From: Solea solea | Taxonomy: Eukaryota > Chordata > Actinopteri > Pleuronectiformes > Soleidae | NCBI RefSeq assembly: GCF_958295425.1 | Contig: NC_081135.1 | Coordinates: 21,150,180-21,214,179, forward strand | Direction: 5' to 3' | DNA: 64,000 nt | Shown: positions 24,701-40,000 of the stretch, piece after piece | Numbering within the stretch: the stretch's first letter is position 1 | Layout: every line of letters starts with the position of its first letter | Made by a program: the position numbers and the translations under genes | The notes under the pieces: generated by a model | The model's input: only the letters and a program-made list of their open reading frames with translations | Told to the model about the DNA's origin: nothing | Database searches by the model: none

Positions 24701-27700
24701 CAGCGAGTGAAACTGGCACGGACTGTTTACATTAGAGCGCCTTAATTTGTTAATTCAGTTATTGGCATTTGCCCTGGCCGTCTATCTTGTGATTACAAGC
24801 TTAACTGTATTACATGGTAACAGCACTTCCACGAGATGACACTGGTCTTCTTATGTAACTCTCAGAGAGAAAGACATAATAAATGTACTGGATTATTTAT
24901 TCACGCATTCACTCACACGCATTTATTCAGGCACATTTTTCTGATTATACACATTGACAAATGTCCATCGTTATTATGGAAACAATACAGATGTATTATT
25001 ACAGAATGTCCATGTGTTATAAACATAGTGTTCGATTAATGTGGCTAATACATTAAGTAAGAATGGTAATGTCATGACCGGATAAGATAGGGCTAATAGG
25101 GTATTTATGCGTAGTTCATTCTATAATTATTAAAAGTTGTCGAAAAACTTAATGATTAGTGAGAATAACTTTAAAAAAAACACTTTATTTGAACACAGAA
25201 GTGGTTGGAGCATCTGTCTTACAAACAGCATAAGAGTGAATGTCCCTCTTGTATCCCCTCAGCAAAATGTCTGTGTGCATTTTTGGTGACCTTTCCACAG
25301 TTGGACGTCTCTCACTGTTTAGCCAGATGTCAGCACTTTATTTGAAATAGGAGTGTGTCGCCCTGTAAATCATGTTGATCGTGCTTTGTGATGTAATATA
25401 AACCCCTGTGTCCTCTCCCTGTTTCCTCTCCTCTTTGTCTCTGTCCCAACTCCCCCTGTTTCTCTCTTTTCTTTCTTTCTCTGTCGTCCACTGTAGGTCT
25501 GATTACAGCCCCCTGTCCTCAACGAGCAGTAAGTAAACCAATGGTGACCTGAACCTTGGCCATGACTCAAACACACAAATACTGGCTCGGCACTGGGAAT
25601 TTATCACATTAATTCACACTGACAAAATAAATCCACTAACAGAGGAAGGTTGTGTTTGTGTGTATGTTTAGTGATGCTCAAAGTCTACAACAGATTGAAG
25701 GCAGGGGTCATTGTACAACAACAACGAGCTGCTTGATTTATTATTCTGTTATTACTCAGCGTGATGCTAAACATTTAACATTTCTTGCATTGTATCAGAG
25801 CTTTGTCAGACAAAATTAAATTGACAACTGATGACCAATCTATAATTTTTCAAGTGGAAATATAAAAAGGTTTTCAAATATTAAGATTTTCAGATTATCT
25901 TTGAGTTGTAGATTTGCATCTTCTACCTTCATTTATTTCATTTTATGTTTATTCAGTAAGGACAGGTGCACTGTAGTGGCGTGCACAGTACATCACAGCA
26001 TATATAGTATACTCACTTATAGTTTTTAATGCATGTGGCACATTTTGTCGATGTGGTTGACTTAACAAAAAGTGGAACGTTGTTCATTAAATTCTAAGAT
26101 GTTATGTTTTTTCTTTCTGAACTTCTGTAAATGAAATCATTCATCATTGATTGATGACATAAAGCAATTAAGTGTCAGTGAATAGAAACAATTACAGTTC
26201 ATTAACATTTAAATTGTGGGTGGTCTGAATAATTCCCATTTGTTTTTACAAATCCAAATTTTCCTTTTAATTTGCATGTTGAAAAACACTTTTTTTTGTT
26301 CAGTGTGATAATGGTCTAATTTTTTACTGATGCCAAAGAGCATTTCTCTAGCAACGTCATTGAATAGTGCTACCCAGGAGAAAATCCTCTTTTCATTGTT
26401 TTTTAGTAATTATTAGGTTTGGAAATACAGTGATATCACGATACAGATTTCCCAGCAGCAAGATGAACAGATGTTGAAAACAAACCTCCTGGTCAGTTTC
26501 ATTTATTTGAAAGAGAACAAAGGACAAAATCACTAATACTTTGAAGATCATCTGCTTCAAACTGCTTTCATTTGTGTACAAAGTGTCTGCGTGTGACCTC
26601 TGCCCAGACTGGGTTGCTCGGTCTCCAGCCATTCCACAATGGGAGGATTATACCCAATATTAGCTTTCTTTAATCTAGTCTACAGGAAACTGCATTATCC
26701 TGACTTTGCACCCCACCCACTCCACAGGAAGTGTAGGACCACATACTCACAGACGCACACACACACTGACAGATTCAGCAGTGTCTGCTTTGGTCTTCTC
26801 CCCCCGATGTTTAGTGTGTCATTGCTGTATTATATGAACTTTTCTGCCCACTATTGTCGCTGACTATCGGAGGTCAGGATGGGAACAAAACGTGCACTGG
26901 CATCAAAACCACAAAAGGAAAGTGTGACATTGAACTACTGTAGGATGGGTCTTTAAGTGTTCTAGGACCACATTGTGTGCCATTTTTGGATGTTTTATAT
27001 TATTGTATGCTTAACATAATTATTTTATATTTAAAAACAACACACAGTGTGTTAATCTGTTCGCAGCTACCCTTCACAGGTGTGATTGATTCACCAATTT
27101 ACCAACATGTTGTAACATTTTAACATAACTTAAAAAGGCAACAGAAACGTTTTTGTCCCTGTGGTTCCTGTTTTGGTCACTAAGGATGCAGTGGTTTTAA
27201 TGAGTCACAGATACTTTCAAAGGCAGTGCTGATGTGAAAAACACCACACTGGGTGAAAGCTTTGCTCATTGTTGTTTTGAAAATGGAATTACTGCATATT
27301 TTGTGCAGGGATTTGACAAAAAAAAAATGGAACAGCAAAAGCAAGACAGAAAGAAGATCAATTGAAACATACAGTAGATGATGTCAATTGCTGCATAATC
27401 TGTTATTATAAATAACATTTAAACCAAAAAGCTGTCCATTTTTAGTTTGAACCTTTTGTGCTTTAAAGGTCAGTTTCACCTTGTGTTGTCCCATTATTCT
27501 GTAATATCAGGAAATATTATCATGTAGCGAGCATTAACTTGTTCCTATATCTGCTGAAAGATTCCTGACTGCTTACCAAAGTGCTCATGTTTGTGCCACT
27601 CCATCTCATTATCACATATTCACTTCTAGAAGAATTTAGCTCCTTCTGCAGATGATTTTTCTCAGTACCTGGTTGAGCCTCCCCAATCTGCCCCTAAAAT

Positions 27701-30700
27701 GCCTAAAGGGATTCCATTAATCATTTCCTGCTGCAGCATCTGTAGTTTTTTCTCCAAAAGGAAAAAAGATGGACTCCAACTGTCTGAGACACTGAGTGAC
27801 TTACTGTATGTCAAGCCCTTATTGCCCCTCAGGGAACTCGTCTCGCGAAAGCGACTGACCTTTAAAGACATGGCAGGAATCCCTCTGTAATAACAGTCAG
27901 AACATTTCCATGCACAGTTAATTCATGCTACCTCGACTAAACTGTGCTACAGTTGTTACTCAACTTGAGTCATTTAATTGGACTACTATCCCAGTATACA
28001 AGCACTTGCAGGGAATCCATTTATTGAATGAAGAGTGATTGCCTCCACTGAGCTAGATGGTGATGTGCCACCTTTTAGCTTGTTAGTATTCGATGGTTAC
28101 TTAAAATATCCAATTCTTTGAGCAGGCTGGACATAAATTAGATCTGGTCAGTCCAGAAAATGTACTGGCCTGGATTTTGCTATGTTTTTTCCTTGCTGTT
28201 CTCTTCTTCAGTGTGCTGGCTTCTTCTATTGTTTCTGCTACAAAGCCGGGGGGTGGCAACTGTGGAGCATGTGTGTATACATGCAGTAGTAGCTTGACTC
28301 CCAATCTCATAATCTGGGTGTGTTATGCCTGCCCCACACTAGAGCATGTTCAAATCTGACTTCATTTTAAAAACGTGGGAGACCACACAACGAACTTTGT
28401 AACCGATTTTCTAGAAAGCCAGATTAGACGATCCAGTCAAGACGCAGGACCACACACTTGGCATGAAGAAATGATTTTGGGCAGGAGATTCCAGGGATTT
28501 CACAGAAATCTGTGATTTAACGTGATTTCAGAATATAAACAGACATGGAGGTGGACTGTCAGCGTTGTCAGTTGATAGCTGTTGTGTGTGCGATGTTTAG
28601 TGCTGAATTAAGTCATGGCTGAGATACCGACAAGTACAAGTTATGGGAGTACGCGAAAGTATGCAACATCCTGGTAAACTTACTCTAATTGGTTATTGTG
28701 GGGTTCTGGTCACACCCCCAATCACTGTGCAGTTGTAAATATCAAACATGTTTAATACTTACGATTTGAAATCAGGAAGACTCTCGTGTCCGATGGCGTT
28801 AAAGTCGTGTCTGTTAACCCTCTCACACTACAGGATCATTTGGGAACCATTTGGAAGTGAAAAAGGAGAAATGTTAAATGCAGGTGCAACAGTGGCGCAC
28901 TGTTGCCCTCACTAATTATCCTCTAGTGTGGGACAGACACACATGTTTGGTTTTGGTCAGACTAACACACAAAGTCTGTGAAAATATATACGTTCTACAT
29001 ACAGACAGATAGAGTGAAAGTGAAAGGAGCAGCCTCGGTTTATTGGTTTTAAGAGACGGGGAAGATGGATGCAAACTGCTGTGTTGACAGATTTAACAAT
29101 TAATCTGTGAATCTGTGTGTGGCTGCCTGTGTTTGTCCTCTGTGTGTGTGCGTGTGTGTGCGTGTGTGTGTGTGTGTGTCTGAATGCACTGACATGTTCA
29201 TTGCAAAGGTGCGTGCAGCATTAGTCTCCCATGTCTGCTGCCTCCACAGAAGTATATTTAGCTTATGGTATGGAGCGTACTCGTGTTTGTACAGGTGGTC
29301 TTAACCCTTGAACTTTGACCTTAGTTCAGGCCAGTCATAAGCCCCCCGGAGACACAGTGATATGCTAAACCGCCAACATCAGACTGATTGATGTTAGACT
29401 GTAGTGTAGGTCCAATCTAACAGATCAAATTACTTACAGTATGTTTTGAAAAGGAAGCAATAAAATGTGCTTAAATTTAACAAAAGCTATTATTCACCTC
29501 CTCTACTGAGGCAGCTGAAGGTTAAGCTTTTGATTGTTGTTTTTTCATGTTAATGCAGATGCAATTTGGTTAAAGCTGAAACTTTTGGGTTAAACTTGTC
29601 ATCAAGTTGTTAAAACTGATTGTGCCGTGTAATGGATACCATCTACACTAATATTAGTACTTTTTTCACTATATTACAGGACGCAGTTTTCATGGACTGT
29701 GTATTGACAAGGATCAAAAGAAAACTCTCTAGTAATAATAACAATGTTATATGCATAAACAATACATAGTTGTATTAGTTTAGTGAGAGAAGTGTGCAGG
29801 ACGGGCACAGAGTCAAATGGCTAAAAGCACATAAAGCTACTCTCAAGAATATTCTTATAAGAAAAAGAGTAAAAGCATTTTTTCTTCTTCTCTGTTGTCT
29901 CCAAATTGGTGTCGATAACGTCATTGAGAATGGGCGTTCTAATAAGCACTCCTGCTGTGAAGAACAAATCATCACTGGAATGCACATTTGCATCACATGT
30001 GTGATGAAAATGTTTGCCAGAAATTCTTATTATGGCACTGGCTCTGATAGTACCCGTGTCCTTACTGTGTCTGTCGTTGCTGCATCTTTACAACAGTGGC
30101 CAAATATTAATTAATTAAAACACCTCAAACCACTAGGGGACCATACATGTGTCTATGTCCTATAATATTTTAATATTTGAAATATTTGAAATCTGCCAAA
30201 ATAAAACAAGTCCGGATCCTAAACTGACTCTCAAAAGTAAGACTTGGACTTTGTTGCAAATTACAAAGTGCAAATTTGTAATATGAGATCATTTGAAGCC
30301 AATCTGGAAAACAAGTGACTCTGTTTCTAACAACAGCAAATAACATACAAAGAAACACAAAACATACTTAAACCTCTCTGCAGTTTTGAATCATATATAT
30401 AGTCTTACATGAATACAATAAGCAAGGTCTTTATCACTTAGATTTAAACAAGAAGTGGACATTGTGTTTGCAAGAATTTCATGCAGCTGCAGGACAATGC
30501 TAATTTTAATCTGTCCTTCACTCGGTCTGCAGCTGTTGCGTCCACCACCTTTGCACTCTCAATGGAAGGTTAATAGTTTTTTATTCAAGAGGCTTCAACT
30601 GAGCCCCACACCAAACACTTAATCACACAAGCAACAATCACACAAGCTCACTTTCTAAAGGTCACAGCAGAGGAGAGTTCATTCAGCCACAGACAGCCAG

Positions 30701-31043
30701 AGTGACAAAATGTCTTTTTTCCCAATGGTTTCCTGCATATGTGTGTGTAAGAATAAACCGAGGGGTCAACCTTCTGAGTAATTAATGCTGTTTTGGGACA
30801 AAAGATGGAGTTTTAAACAGCACAGGTCAGACGGACTAGCATAGATGCTAACAGAGATGTTAGCAGTTAGCCTATGATGTCATCCTTCTTTATTTAAAAA
30901 CAGGGAAGGGCCAATAAAAGCAAGCTCCCTTTTTCAAGGTCGCCCCTGGAACATTACATATAAACTTAAAGACAAAAACAGAAAAGATACACACGAATGA
31001 GCAAAACACAGCAGTGCACACAGACAGGAAACAGTCAAACAAC

Positions 31044-31074
<31 letters not shown>

Positions 31075-34000
31075 ATTCTGCTCCTGGAATGTTGTTATGC
31101 TTTTCTATTTTGTGGTGAAAACTATTTCAAATCAAGTTTTCTGGTGAGATTTCAAATACTTTATAGTAACAATAGATAGATTCAGGAGGTCCAACTTTTC
31201 CAGATAATAGTGAGAGAAACCAAGGTGGTGAAAATGCTTCTTATCATGAGAGACTGGGAAAGTAAGATTTGAAAGGCGAGTGAATAAGATAAATGTTCAG
31301 CGAGGTCCTTGTAGAGTTCAAGATAGGGAATGATTGTTGTCTGACAAAAGCCGGAGAGTCACAGGTTGACATCGGGGGTTTATTTTCAGGGATTAGCTTG
31401 CTGTCATCAGCAGATGTTAGCTCACTGAGACAAAGACATATTTGTGTGTGAGTAGGATAACACATGTACTGTTGTATTCACAGAAAGTACATGTAAAGGC
31501 TGTTTTTTAGCTGTAAATATCATCTCTGGTGTTAGTACACTTCTTGGCTCTTAGTGTTTTTGGGTTACGTTTGACTGAAGTTGAAATAAGATATACCACA
31601 CATTATCCATGTCTGTACTTCAGGTCATCATGGTAATCATTTTCGTCGAATAGTGTGTTCACGTCAGTGGGAGTAAAAAAAAAAAAAGACGAGTCTTCAC
31701 CACAAAGTAGAACACTGGGCCTGTGCAGTCCAGTGCTGCCTGAGGCCCTGCTCTTGTTATTTCATCTCAGACAGGCAGTGTATTAGCAGAAGCAGAAACA
31801 CATGTGTATGAAAGTTACTCCTCCTCCATTCTTTAATATTTGTATAGAACCTACACTGTTGTGTTTCAGCCGCTGGATTAAATAATTACTGGTGAATGTG
31901 TACGAGCCTGTGAATGTTTTTCATTGTTCCCTCGTGAAAATAATTTGCGGTTTTCTGTGGTAATTTTGAACTGCTGAACATCTCGTAGACATATAAAATA
32001 TAAGGTGTCTACTTTATTGATTATTTACATCACTTCTTTCAATTTAAGTAGCAATGATATGGGCTTACAAGGCAATGTGCAGACCTTTGTACTCTATGAT
32101 TTTTAAAGTTAACCAAGAGGAGGAAAATAGTACAGTATATGTCGTTTTTGCTTGAAGTTGAATTTAATGTCCTTGTTATGACGAGGCCTTTGGGGTAACC
32201 CTGATCAAAACATGAAAAAAGAGATTTCCCTTTTCCCAACTTTTCAAGAAACCACCAGAAAGACATTAAACATCGTAAAGGTTTATTTAAAAACAAGTAT
32301 GAGACATCTGCTGAAAGCCTGGCTGTGAATGGTTAATGGTACGTCAACTGCAGGTGGAGACGATCAGGCCTCAGCTCTCAGGATCCACCTAAACACACAC
32401 TCACATACACACACATTATTCAATCAAGGATGCACACCTACAACCCATCACACACTCACATGCAGAAAAAGACACACACACAAAAGGCCAGGCATCTTTA
32501 TTTGTATAGCACATTTCATACAGGTGCAACTCACACATAAAACAAAATAACAGTTAAAAAACACACAATTTGAACCAAAAGAAACATTATAATAACAAAA
32601 AAATATAGGCATATGAGAATAGATTTAAAATAATATTCACATTTGGTGCTGATTTCAGTTCTTTTGGTAGCTTCTATATCATGTGCAGCATAACAGCTGA
32701 ATGCTGCTTCACCATATTGCTTTGGAACTCTGGGCTCGATTATTGGACATGAGTCATTAGATCTTAGAGGCTTCCTACTAGGTTTATATTATTTTAATAT
32801 GTCATTAATGTATTCTGGACCTAAACTATTAAGTGATTTGATTTGTAGACGTGCAGTAGAACTTGAAAGTCTATTATATACCTGGCAGAGAGCCAAAGTA
32901 AAGTCTTTAAATTGGGATAATGTGGTCTGATCTCTTTGTTCTGGTAAAACATGGAGCTGCAGGGTTCTGAACGAGCTACAGCTGGGAGTCCTGTCAGAAG
33001 AGCTTTACAATAGTCGAACCATATGGATTAGCTTCTCCTGTTCTGTTTGGGACATACAACCTTTGACCCTGGATGTATTTTTTAGCTGATACAAAGCTGT
33101 TTTTGTTATTGATTTGATATGACTTGTTTTTTAGAGACAGTGACTTAAGGTATTTACTGAAAGATGTCCCCTTCTCTTTATTGCCAAAAGCAATAACCTT
33201 TGTGATTTAGGTGAAGACAAATTTGGTCAATCTAATGATTTACTTGCTCTAAACAGTGATACTATGACTCTATTGGACTGTAGTCATCTGGGGCCAGTGC
33301 TAGATATACGGTATCTGAATGTCATCTGCAAAACTGACAGTCAACATTAGATTTCTGCAGAATTTGACCCAAAGGCAGCATATATAATGCTAAACAGATG
33401 GGGTCCAAGAATCTACCCCTGAGGGACTCCACATATCATAGCCCCTTGATCAGATTCATAGCTTCCAATGTCACAAAATTACTCCCAATTCATTCAAGTA
33501 TGACCTAAACCATTCTACTACAATTCCATATAGTCCTGCCCATGTTACCTGTTTAACAACAGTATAGTGTGATCCACAGTATAAAATGCAGCACCAAAAA
33601 GACGAGAACAGACACCTCAGTGTTCACCCTTATATCATTAAGAGTGTGTCAGTACTTAATGAGGTCGGAAACCTGATTTAAATTTGTCAAAAGGTCCATT
33701 AGTGTTCAGGAAATTGTTGTGTTGACTAAAAAGGCTATAAAAGGAAGAGGATGTCAAGGTTCTCAGTTATCCAGGTCATAGTCATCTTCACTAGTTAGTT
33801 GTAGGCCATTGGACTTGCTTAAATTGAAGATGTTTCACCTGTCATCCAAGAAGCTTCTCAAGTTCTGATTAACTGGTGCAGATATCCACATATTTAGACT
33901 CTACTCGGGAGACCTGTGATACTCTGGATACAGTGCTGCTGTGTGAGTGCTGGAGTTCACCTTTCTTGTTCCGTGTGTGAGTGTTGATCCTTTTTGGAAG

Positions 34001-37000
34001 AGAGCTCAGGACAGCATTGTACGTGGCTGATACCGCCTTTCTTTCATTCTTCTTTCAAACCATCTATCTTCTCTGGCCAGATTGTGAAGATTCTCATCAT
34101 CTAAAAAGTGTTCGTTGCCCTTCAGATGAAGGTGGACAGCTGACTCTTCTGTGTTGTGTCATGCATTTATCTTCCATCCTCTTGGGATGGCAGAAACATG
34201 GGCTTGCCATGGGGTTACCAGTATCTTCAATAGTGGCCAAATGTTGCATGGTAGAGGTGGGAAGTACAGCCATGGCCTCCTTCACATGAACTGCATCAAA
34301 ACAAAATGATTAACTTTGAATGATTTCTTTGTTATCCAGAGCAAAGAAATGAAGAAAATACTCACATTTAAGAAGCTTAAACTATCAGAAATCTTGTTTT
34401 AATCATGAAAAGTGCTTTGATTCGATTAATTTAGTAATCGATTAGAAATCAATTAATGGATTAATTGTTTCAGCTCTACAGAACACATCAACAGTATAGT
34501 CGACATAACATTCACCAGTGAGGGCGTGAAAGGTATAGTCTGGCCTTCCTGGATTGTGGAGTGCACAGTGGAGAGAGAGTCTTCAACTTAATTCGCGTAC
34601 AGCTAACAATTGAAGACAAGGAAAGGGAAAACACTATCTTGGGTTTTTTTTAAACACATTGTTGCTTTGGATTCATAGGTTCAGTTCAGATTTCACTTGT
34701 TGATGGTATCCCAGCATCAACAGCGATACCTTTTCAACGATTTTACATCATTGGATTTGCATACAGGTCTCTTTTGTGTCTCCTTGCCTCAGAAACTACC
34801 CTCACACATGGGTTTGCAATGTGTGCAGGTTTTTAATGGAAATGACTTTGCGAGAGTATTTTCTTTTGCTTTATTGTCGTTGGCTTCACTTTTCAAGCTT
34901 TCCCTGCCAAACATGGGAACACGAGCAGTGTTTTACTGTCGTGTTTGTTTGATAAAAGATATCGTTTTGTTTTTCCTCCGCCAAGGAGACATGAAAGAGA
35001 GATAAAAATCTGCCATTTATTTGACTGACTGTACGCAAGACCACAACGCTGATTTTCTTTTGTGCCTGATAACAAAACAAGACAGCATTATATTTTTGTG
35101 ACGAGAGTGCAACTATCTATCTCGAAGGAGAAGGTGTGGAATGATCCAGATATTAGTGTTGGAGGGAAGTGCTCTCAGAGCATGCTCTAGATACTAAGTT
35201 TTTACACTCAGATTGTAGTATTTACTCTAAGCATATTATCTGAGTCCAAACTGACCATTCAGTTCCTCTTTTCCCTTTGTTAGAACTCACACTAGGGAAG
35301 AGGACGCACGTGTTGAGTGTCAAGTTACACGCCAAACCACTTAGCGTGGTGTCAGCAAAGGTGCTTTTAGCACAATTAAAACAGCACCTAAAGGGACCAA
35401 GGACCACCCATGACAAGTCTCACACACACACACACACATACATATTCTTTCTGCCTGCTTTAATGTGACTTATAGATGTACGGCAGCTTGGATTAAGTTT
35501 TACCAAATGTGCGTCATCCTAAATGAGGTTTGGACCATGAAGCAGATCGCAGCTAAATATGCTGCAGTTGGCTGTTTGTTAATTGTTTAATTTGAAACAG
35601 TCAGTTCAGTCTGTAAGCCTTGTTGTGAACCTTTCATGGTCCTGAATGAGTGTACATTCAGTTCAGCACTGGGAAACATGTGCTGTTTTGGATCTGTACC
35701 ACGGCACATTAGATTTGACATGAAGAATTGACTGAGAGGCAGAAGTCAAGAGTTTTTCACACGTCCTTGTAATGAAAATCCAACCTGGGACGCACCAGCA
35801 CCATTAGCTGGGACAGGTTCAATTTATATTCAAGTATAATGGGATACAACTTGGGATTCATAGTGTGTAGTCCAAGTATTGTCTGTCTAAACTAAGAATC
35901 ATGATAGGTTGTTTTCCGTCGGACTGTTTTTATGTGGATTTTTGATTTTGAACATGAGAAAAGTTGAATGGAAGCACACAAACAAATCTAAAAAAATCTT
36001 GAAATATCAACATCATTTCAGAAGGTGGAAAAGTTGGTGTATCATTAAAGGATAAATGCAAATAAGTGCAATGGAAACAATCCAGCGAATAAAGGATCAT
36101 GTTTAGAAATCATGTGACTGAGGAAACCACAGCATTCCTCAACGTAGTGCAAGAAGCAAATGCTACTACAATAACAGATAAGAAGCAGCAACAAAAAGCT
36201 TCTTCATTTAACACTTTTTGATTTCACTTAGTGTTTTTTATTTATGTCATCAAGTTGTGCTTCTTGCACTTTTGTGCCACTGACTACTACTAATCTTCTA
36301 ATATTTTTGTTAACAACACTCTTAAATTAGCATTTTCTTTTATCAAATTTGAGAGCATTTATGACAAATTTGAATGGTACCAATTTCAAAACAGATGTTA
36401 TTATCCTGGGTTTTTTCTCATTGTTCTCATTCTCATTGAGATTTCTGTTGGAGTAAAGTATTAAAGCAGGTTTCCTTCCATCCATTTTGCATCTGCATTG
36501 TAAACCAAATGTTTTACTTCATGAACAGTGCAATATGAATGTGAACCTCCTCAAACACCCTGAAACCTATTCATTTTATTTCATTTTTAATGTATTGGAA
36601 TAGATATAGACCACTTTCCAAATGCTTAGAGAGCATTATTGTTGATGTTTGACTTCTTTTTCATAGCTCTTATAATAACTCTTATATCTGCCTTCCTCCA
36701 GTGTATGATGAGGGTCAGGCATGGCTTGCATGAACCAGCTCTGTTGACTGGCTCCCGACTAAGCCTCCACTTTTAATCTTCTCCCAACAACAGTCTGTCC
36801 TAACTCATCTAATCTATCTAATCCTCAAGTTTAGAACCAACAGCAATGGGCAGTGAATAGTGGCTCCACATTGTGGTCTTTTTTGCTTTTATCTCCTGAG
36901 AAACTGGAGGGTTGGCGGCATACACATACAGACCCCCTTTGTATATCTTGCTCTGGGAAAAGGAAGTTGGCAATTCTCCTCATTTTCAGGTTTTGCTAAT

Positions 37001-40000
37001 GCAGCAGCGGAGCGCCAAGCTGTGTTCCTTTGTGTCTTCGAGACGACGAAGTAAACAAAGTCCTTCACTTTCATTGTGTCAACATATGCAGGCATCATTT
37101 ACACAAGTTTAATTATGTGCAGAAATGCCGAGTTGCAGTTTTCTGTGTGCATATTGGACTAATGAGTGAGACGCAGCTGAAAAGCAGCGACCTCAGCAGC
37201 CGTTTTCAATTCCAGCTCTATCTCACAAGACAGTGATTTATCATCCATCACTTAAATGTCTCTGTCATATGAGAAAGGACTGGAGTTGTTTAACATAGTC
37301 AGTAAATACAAATAAAAGCACAAAACTTAAAGTCCCAGGTCATATTTTCAGTGTCAACATGTGTGCAGGTCCACTACATGAAGGAGGTACGCATGCTCAA
37401 CTGCGAATGCCCTCGTAGCACTTTCCAGTCTTCTTTTTTTTTTGGTTGAAAGTGTCAAAGAAGAAGAAGTTTCATGAGAAAGTCCACCAGTATCCATTCA
37501 GGTACAACTCAGCACTCAAAGAATACAAGGAAAAACAATTGAGGGCAATTTCCTGGTAAGAAATTGCTGCTACTTAAAGTGAGATCGGGTACACATGCGT
37601 GGAATGTTAGACTGTATGCACATGTAGAAAAGAGCGTTTCACCCAGCCCTAAAGCCCTGTCCATGGTGCCAGGTTGTTTGATTTTTAAAAAAGAAATTGT
37701 AACAGGTGATTAGTACTTTTAAGCCAGTGGCATATAGTGCTTCTGTTAAAAGACTATTTTCTACCATGGACTAACACGCATGGTCCAGATGTAATCTGAA
37801 AAACGTGTTGGAACATCTGTCTACATGACAGAGGCACATCACTGTTTGTGTTTTTACATGGCCGTGCAATGATAATAAAGGCATTAGAATTGTTTTAAAA
37901 TGTTTGTTTACATATATTTCAGTCTTAAGTGAGTCCTTACCTAACCTTTTATAAGCCTTGAAACAGAGTTAGAAGATGAGAGACAGATAGTGAGAGAATG
38001 GAATCAGGAGGGAAACTTACCTTATTAGGCTTGTGCTTTATTGTTACTATTTACTGCCCAGAAAATACAGTTGAACTTCTCTGCAGCACTGATTTATTAA
38101 ATTGCTGAAGGTCACCACCTCACTTAGTGATGACCCACGTGCATTAAAGATCAATCTTGTGTTGCTGAGTGTGTGACAGGAGACGATAAGGAAATACACA
38201 GCACACACTGCAACAGCTATTGTTTCATGGCCCAGACGACCTATGAGCTCTGGCTCTTAACTACTTGTTATTAGGATCAGGTCATTGTTGTTTTTAAAAT
38301 ATAAAATATTGCCAGTCTTATTCTGTAAGTGTCCCATTTACAGTACAGTTCATTTACACAGGAGACTTGGCGGGGTCTCAATCAGAGTAAAAGTTAAATG
38401 TGTTTGGCACCACAAAACAAATCACTTCTTATGGTTTTTCCTGAGCTTTAGAACTTTATTATATAGCTAGGACTTACCAATTTTAATTTACTTGGCATGC
38501 CTAAAAGCTGATGTATGACTGTTGGACCTTGCATCTTTTTTTCCATCTTTCTTTTTTTTTTACCAGACGACAAAAAAGGGGCCCCCAGCTTGAATTTCCT
38601 CCCTTAGTTGTTTTGACTTTTCACTGAGGGCCAAGCTAGCTAAAGCTGTGACTGCAGTGCACACACACACACACACACACTGAGGCCTTGGTTAAGTTTT
38701 CGCTGCTAATCACTTTCATATGTGCAGGGCAACTGGAAAGTGTGTTGTTTTATCTCACGTCATCGTCCGTGCCTATGGCTGCGAGCATGTGTTGCCGGTT
38801 AACACTTGAAAACACAGTCTGCGAGAATCAGAAAAGACAGGCCTATCTATAACAGAGCAAATTGATTTTGTGTGTGTGTTGTGGACGGTTGTGCACATGC
38901 ATGAGTGTGTATGCAGTCAGTCAAGTCAGAGCATCAGCTTCAGCCTGACGACTGGAGTGGATTAAGAGCTTAGAGACACACTCCTCCAGGGCTTTACACA
39001 CAAACCTCTTCACAGGATTGGAGTGACTTAATCTCTCAATTTTTCTCCTTGGTACCAGCTTCCCATTAACCTTTATTACTAAGGCAAATGATCAGACTAA
39101 GTACTAAGTACTGAGTTGGTTACAAAAATACAGCTAAATGCCTTTTTTATTTGGCTGCTGAATTAATTAATTAATTTTGTTCTTGTGACCAAGATTATAA
39201 AAGTTTTATTTTTTTGTTTTGACTTTTTGTTTTTAAAATGAGTTACTTTTAATTTGTTTTTATAGTGAGTATAGTTTTAAAAAATAAAGCCAAGAGACGA
39301 AAGACACACATAAACATAACAACATATATAATAATAATAATAACCCTCAAAACAATAAACCCAATAAAAGACTAGAGGTTTAATTCACGTAGATGAACCA
39401 ACTCAACCCAATTAACTACATAACAAATGTTGTGTTTAACTTGAACAGCCTTATGTCCCACATTGTAAATAAAAACAAATTAAAAACATTTTTTACATAT
39501 TTTGTATGAATGAAAAGTGCTGGCAGACAAAAAATAAATACACTTCATTGGAACCCAAAATGTATGAAATTAATTTTCAAAGACGAAACCTAAGCACATT
39601 TTTCCTACAATTGTAGCTACTTTTATAAACACACAATTAAGTGTCAGTTAGTTATTTGTTTTTTTTAAACTCTAGTTATTATTATTTCCTTAGTTTTAGT
39701 TAACTATAAAAACCTTGCTTGTGACAAGTTTCTGTACATTTTGTGAACTTCTAACACATTTGAACAGGATTACCTAAAGCAACAGATGGTTATATTATTG
39801 TGTCTACCATTTATATGAGCTTTATATCTTAAGAGGTCAAATTAGATTTAATAGAATTAAGACAAAACACGAGAAATACTTCAGCATCCAATGAACGGTG
39901 AAAGCCTTGATAAATACAAATCAAACAAAGACAGTGAAACTCTGTAAACTGCAAAATATTTTTTAATCAAAAGGAGGCAGGTGGGACAAATGCATTCATA

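Larger units (their letters stand above)
18714..25496 (+). other. fam124a intron 1
   Basis: Carries repeats at about 19400-19640, 19805-20000, 20883-21174, 22440-22790 and 24370-24470. A GC-poor repeat-like patch of CCCGA and CCTGAC motifs lies at 21705-21835. No exon seen elsewhere in it. Confidence 0.7.

Noticed and set aside
29107..29304. Cys/Val-rich open frame
   Set aside because: Produced by a TG microsatellite.
34097..34285. Minus-strand frame rich in Met and Cys
   Set aside because: It is antisense to the reverse-transcriptase-like relic; the plus-strand frame holds the recognisable motif.
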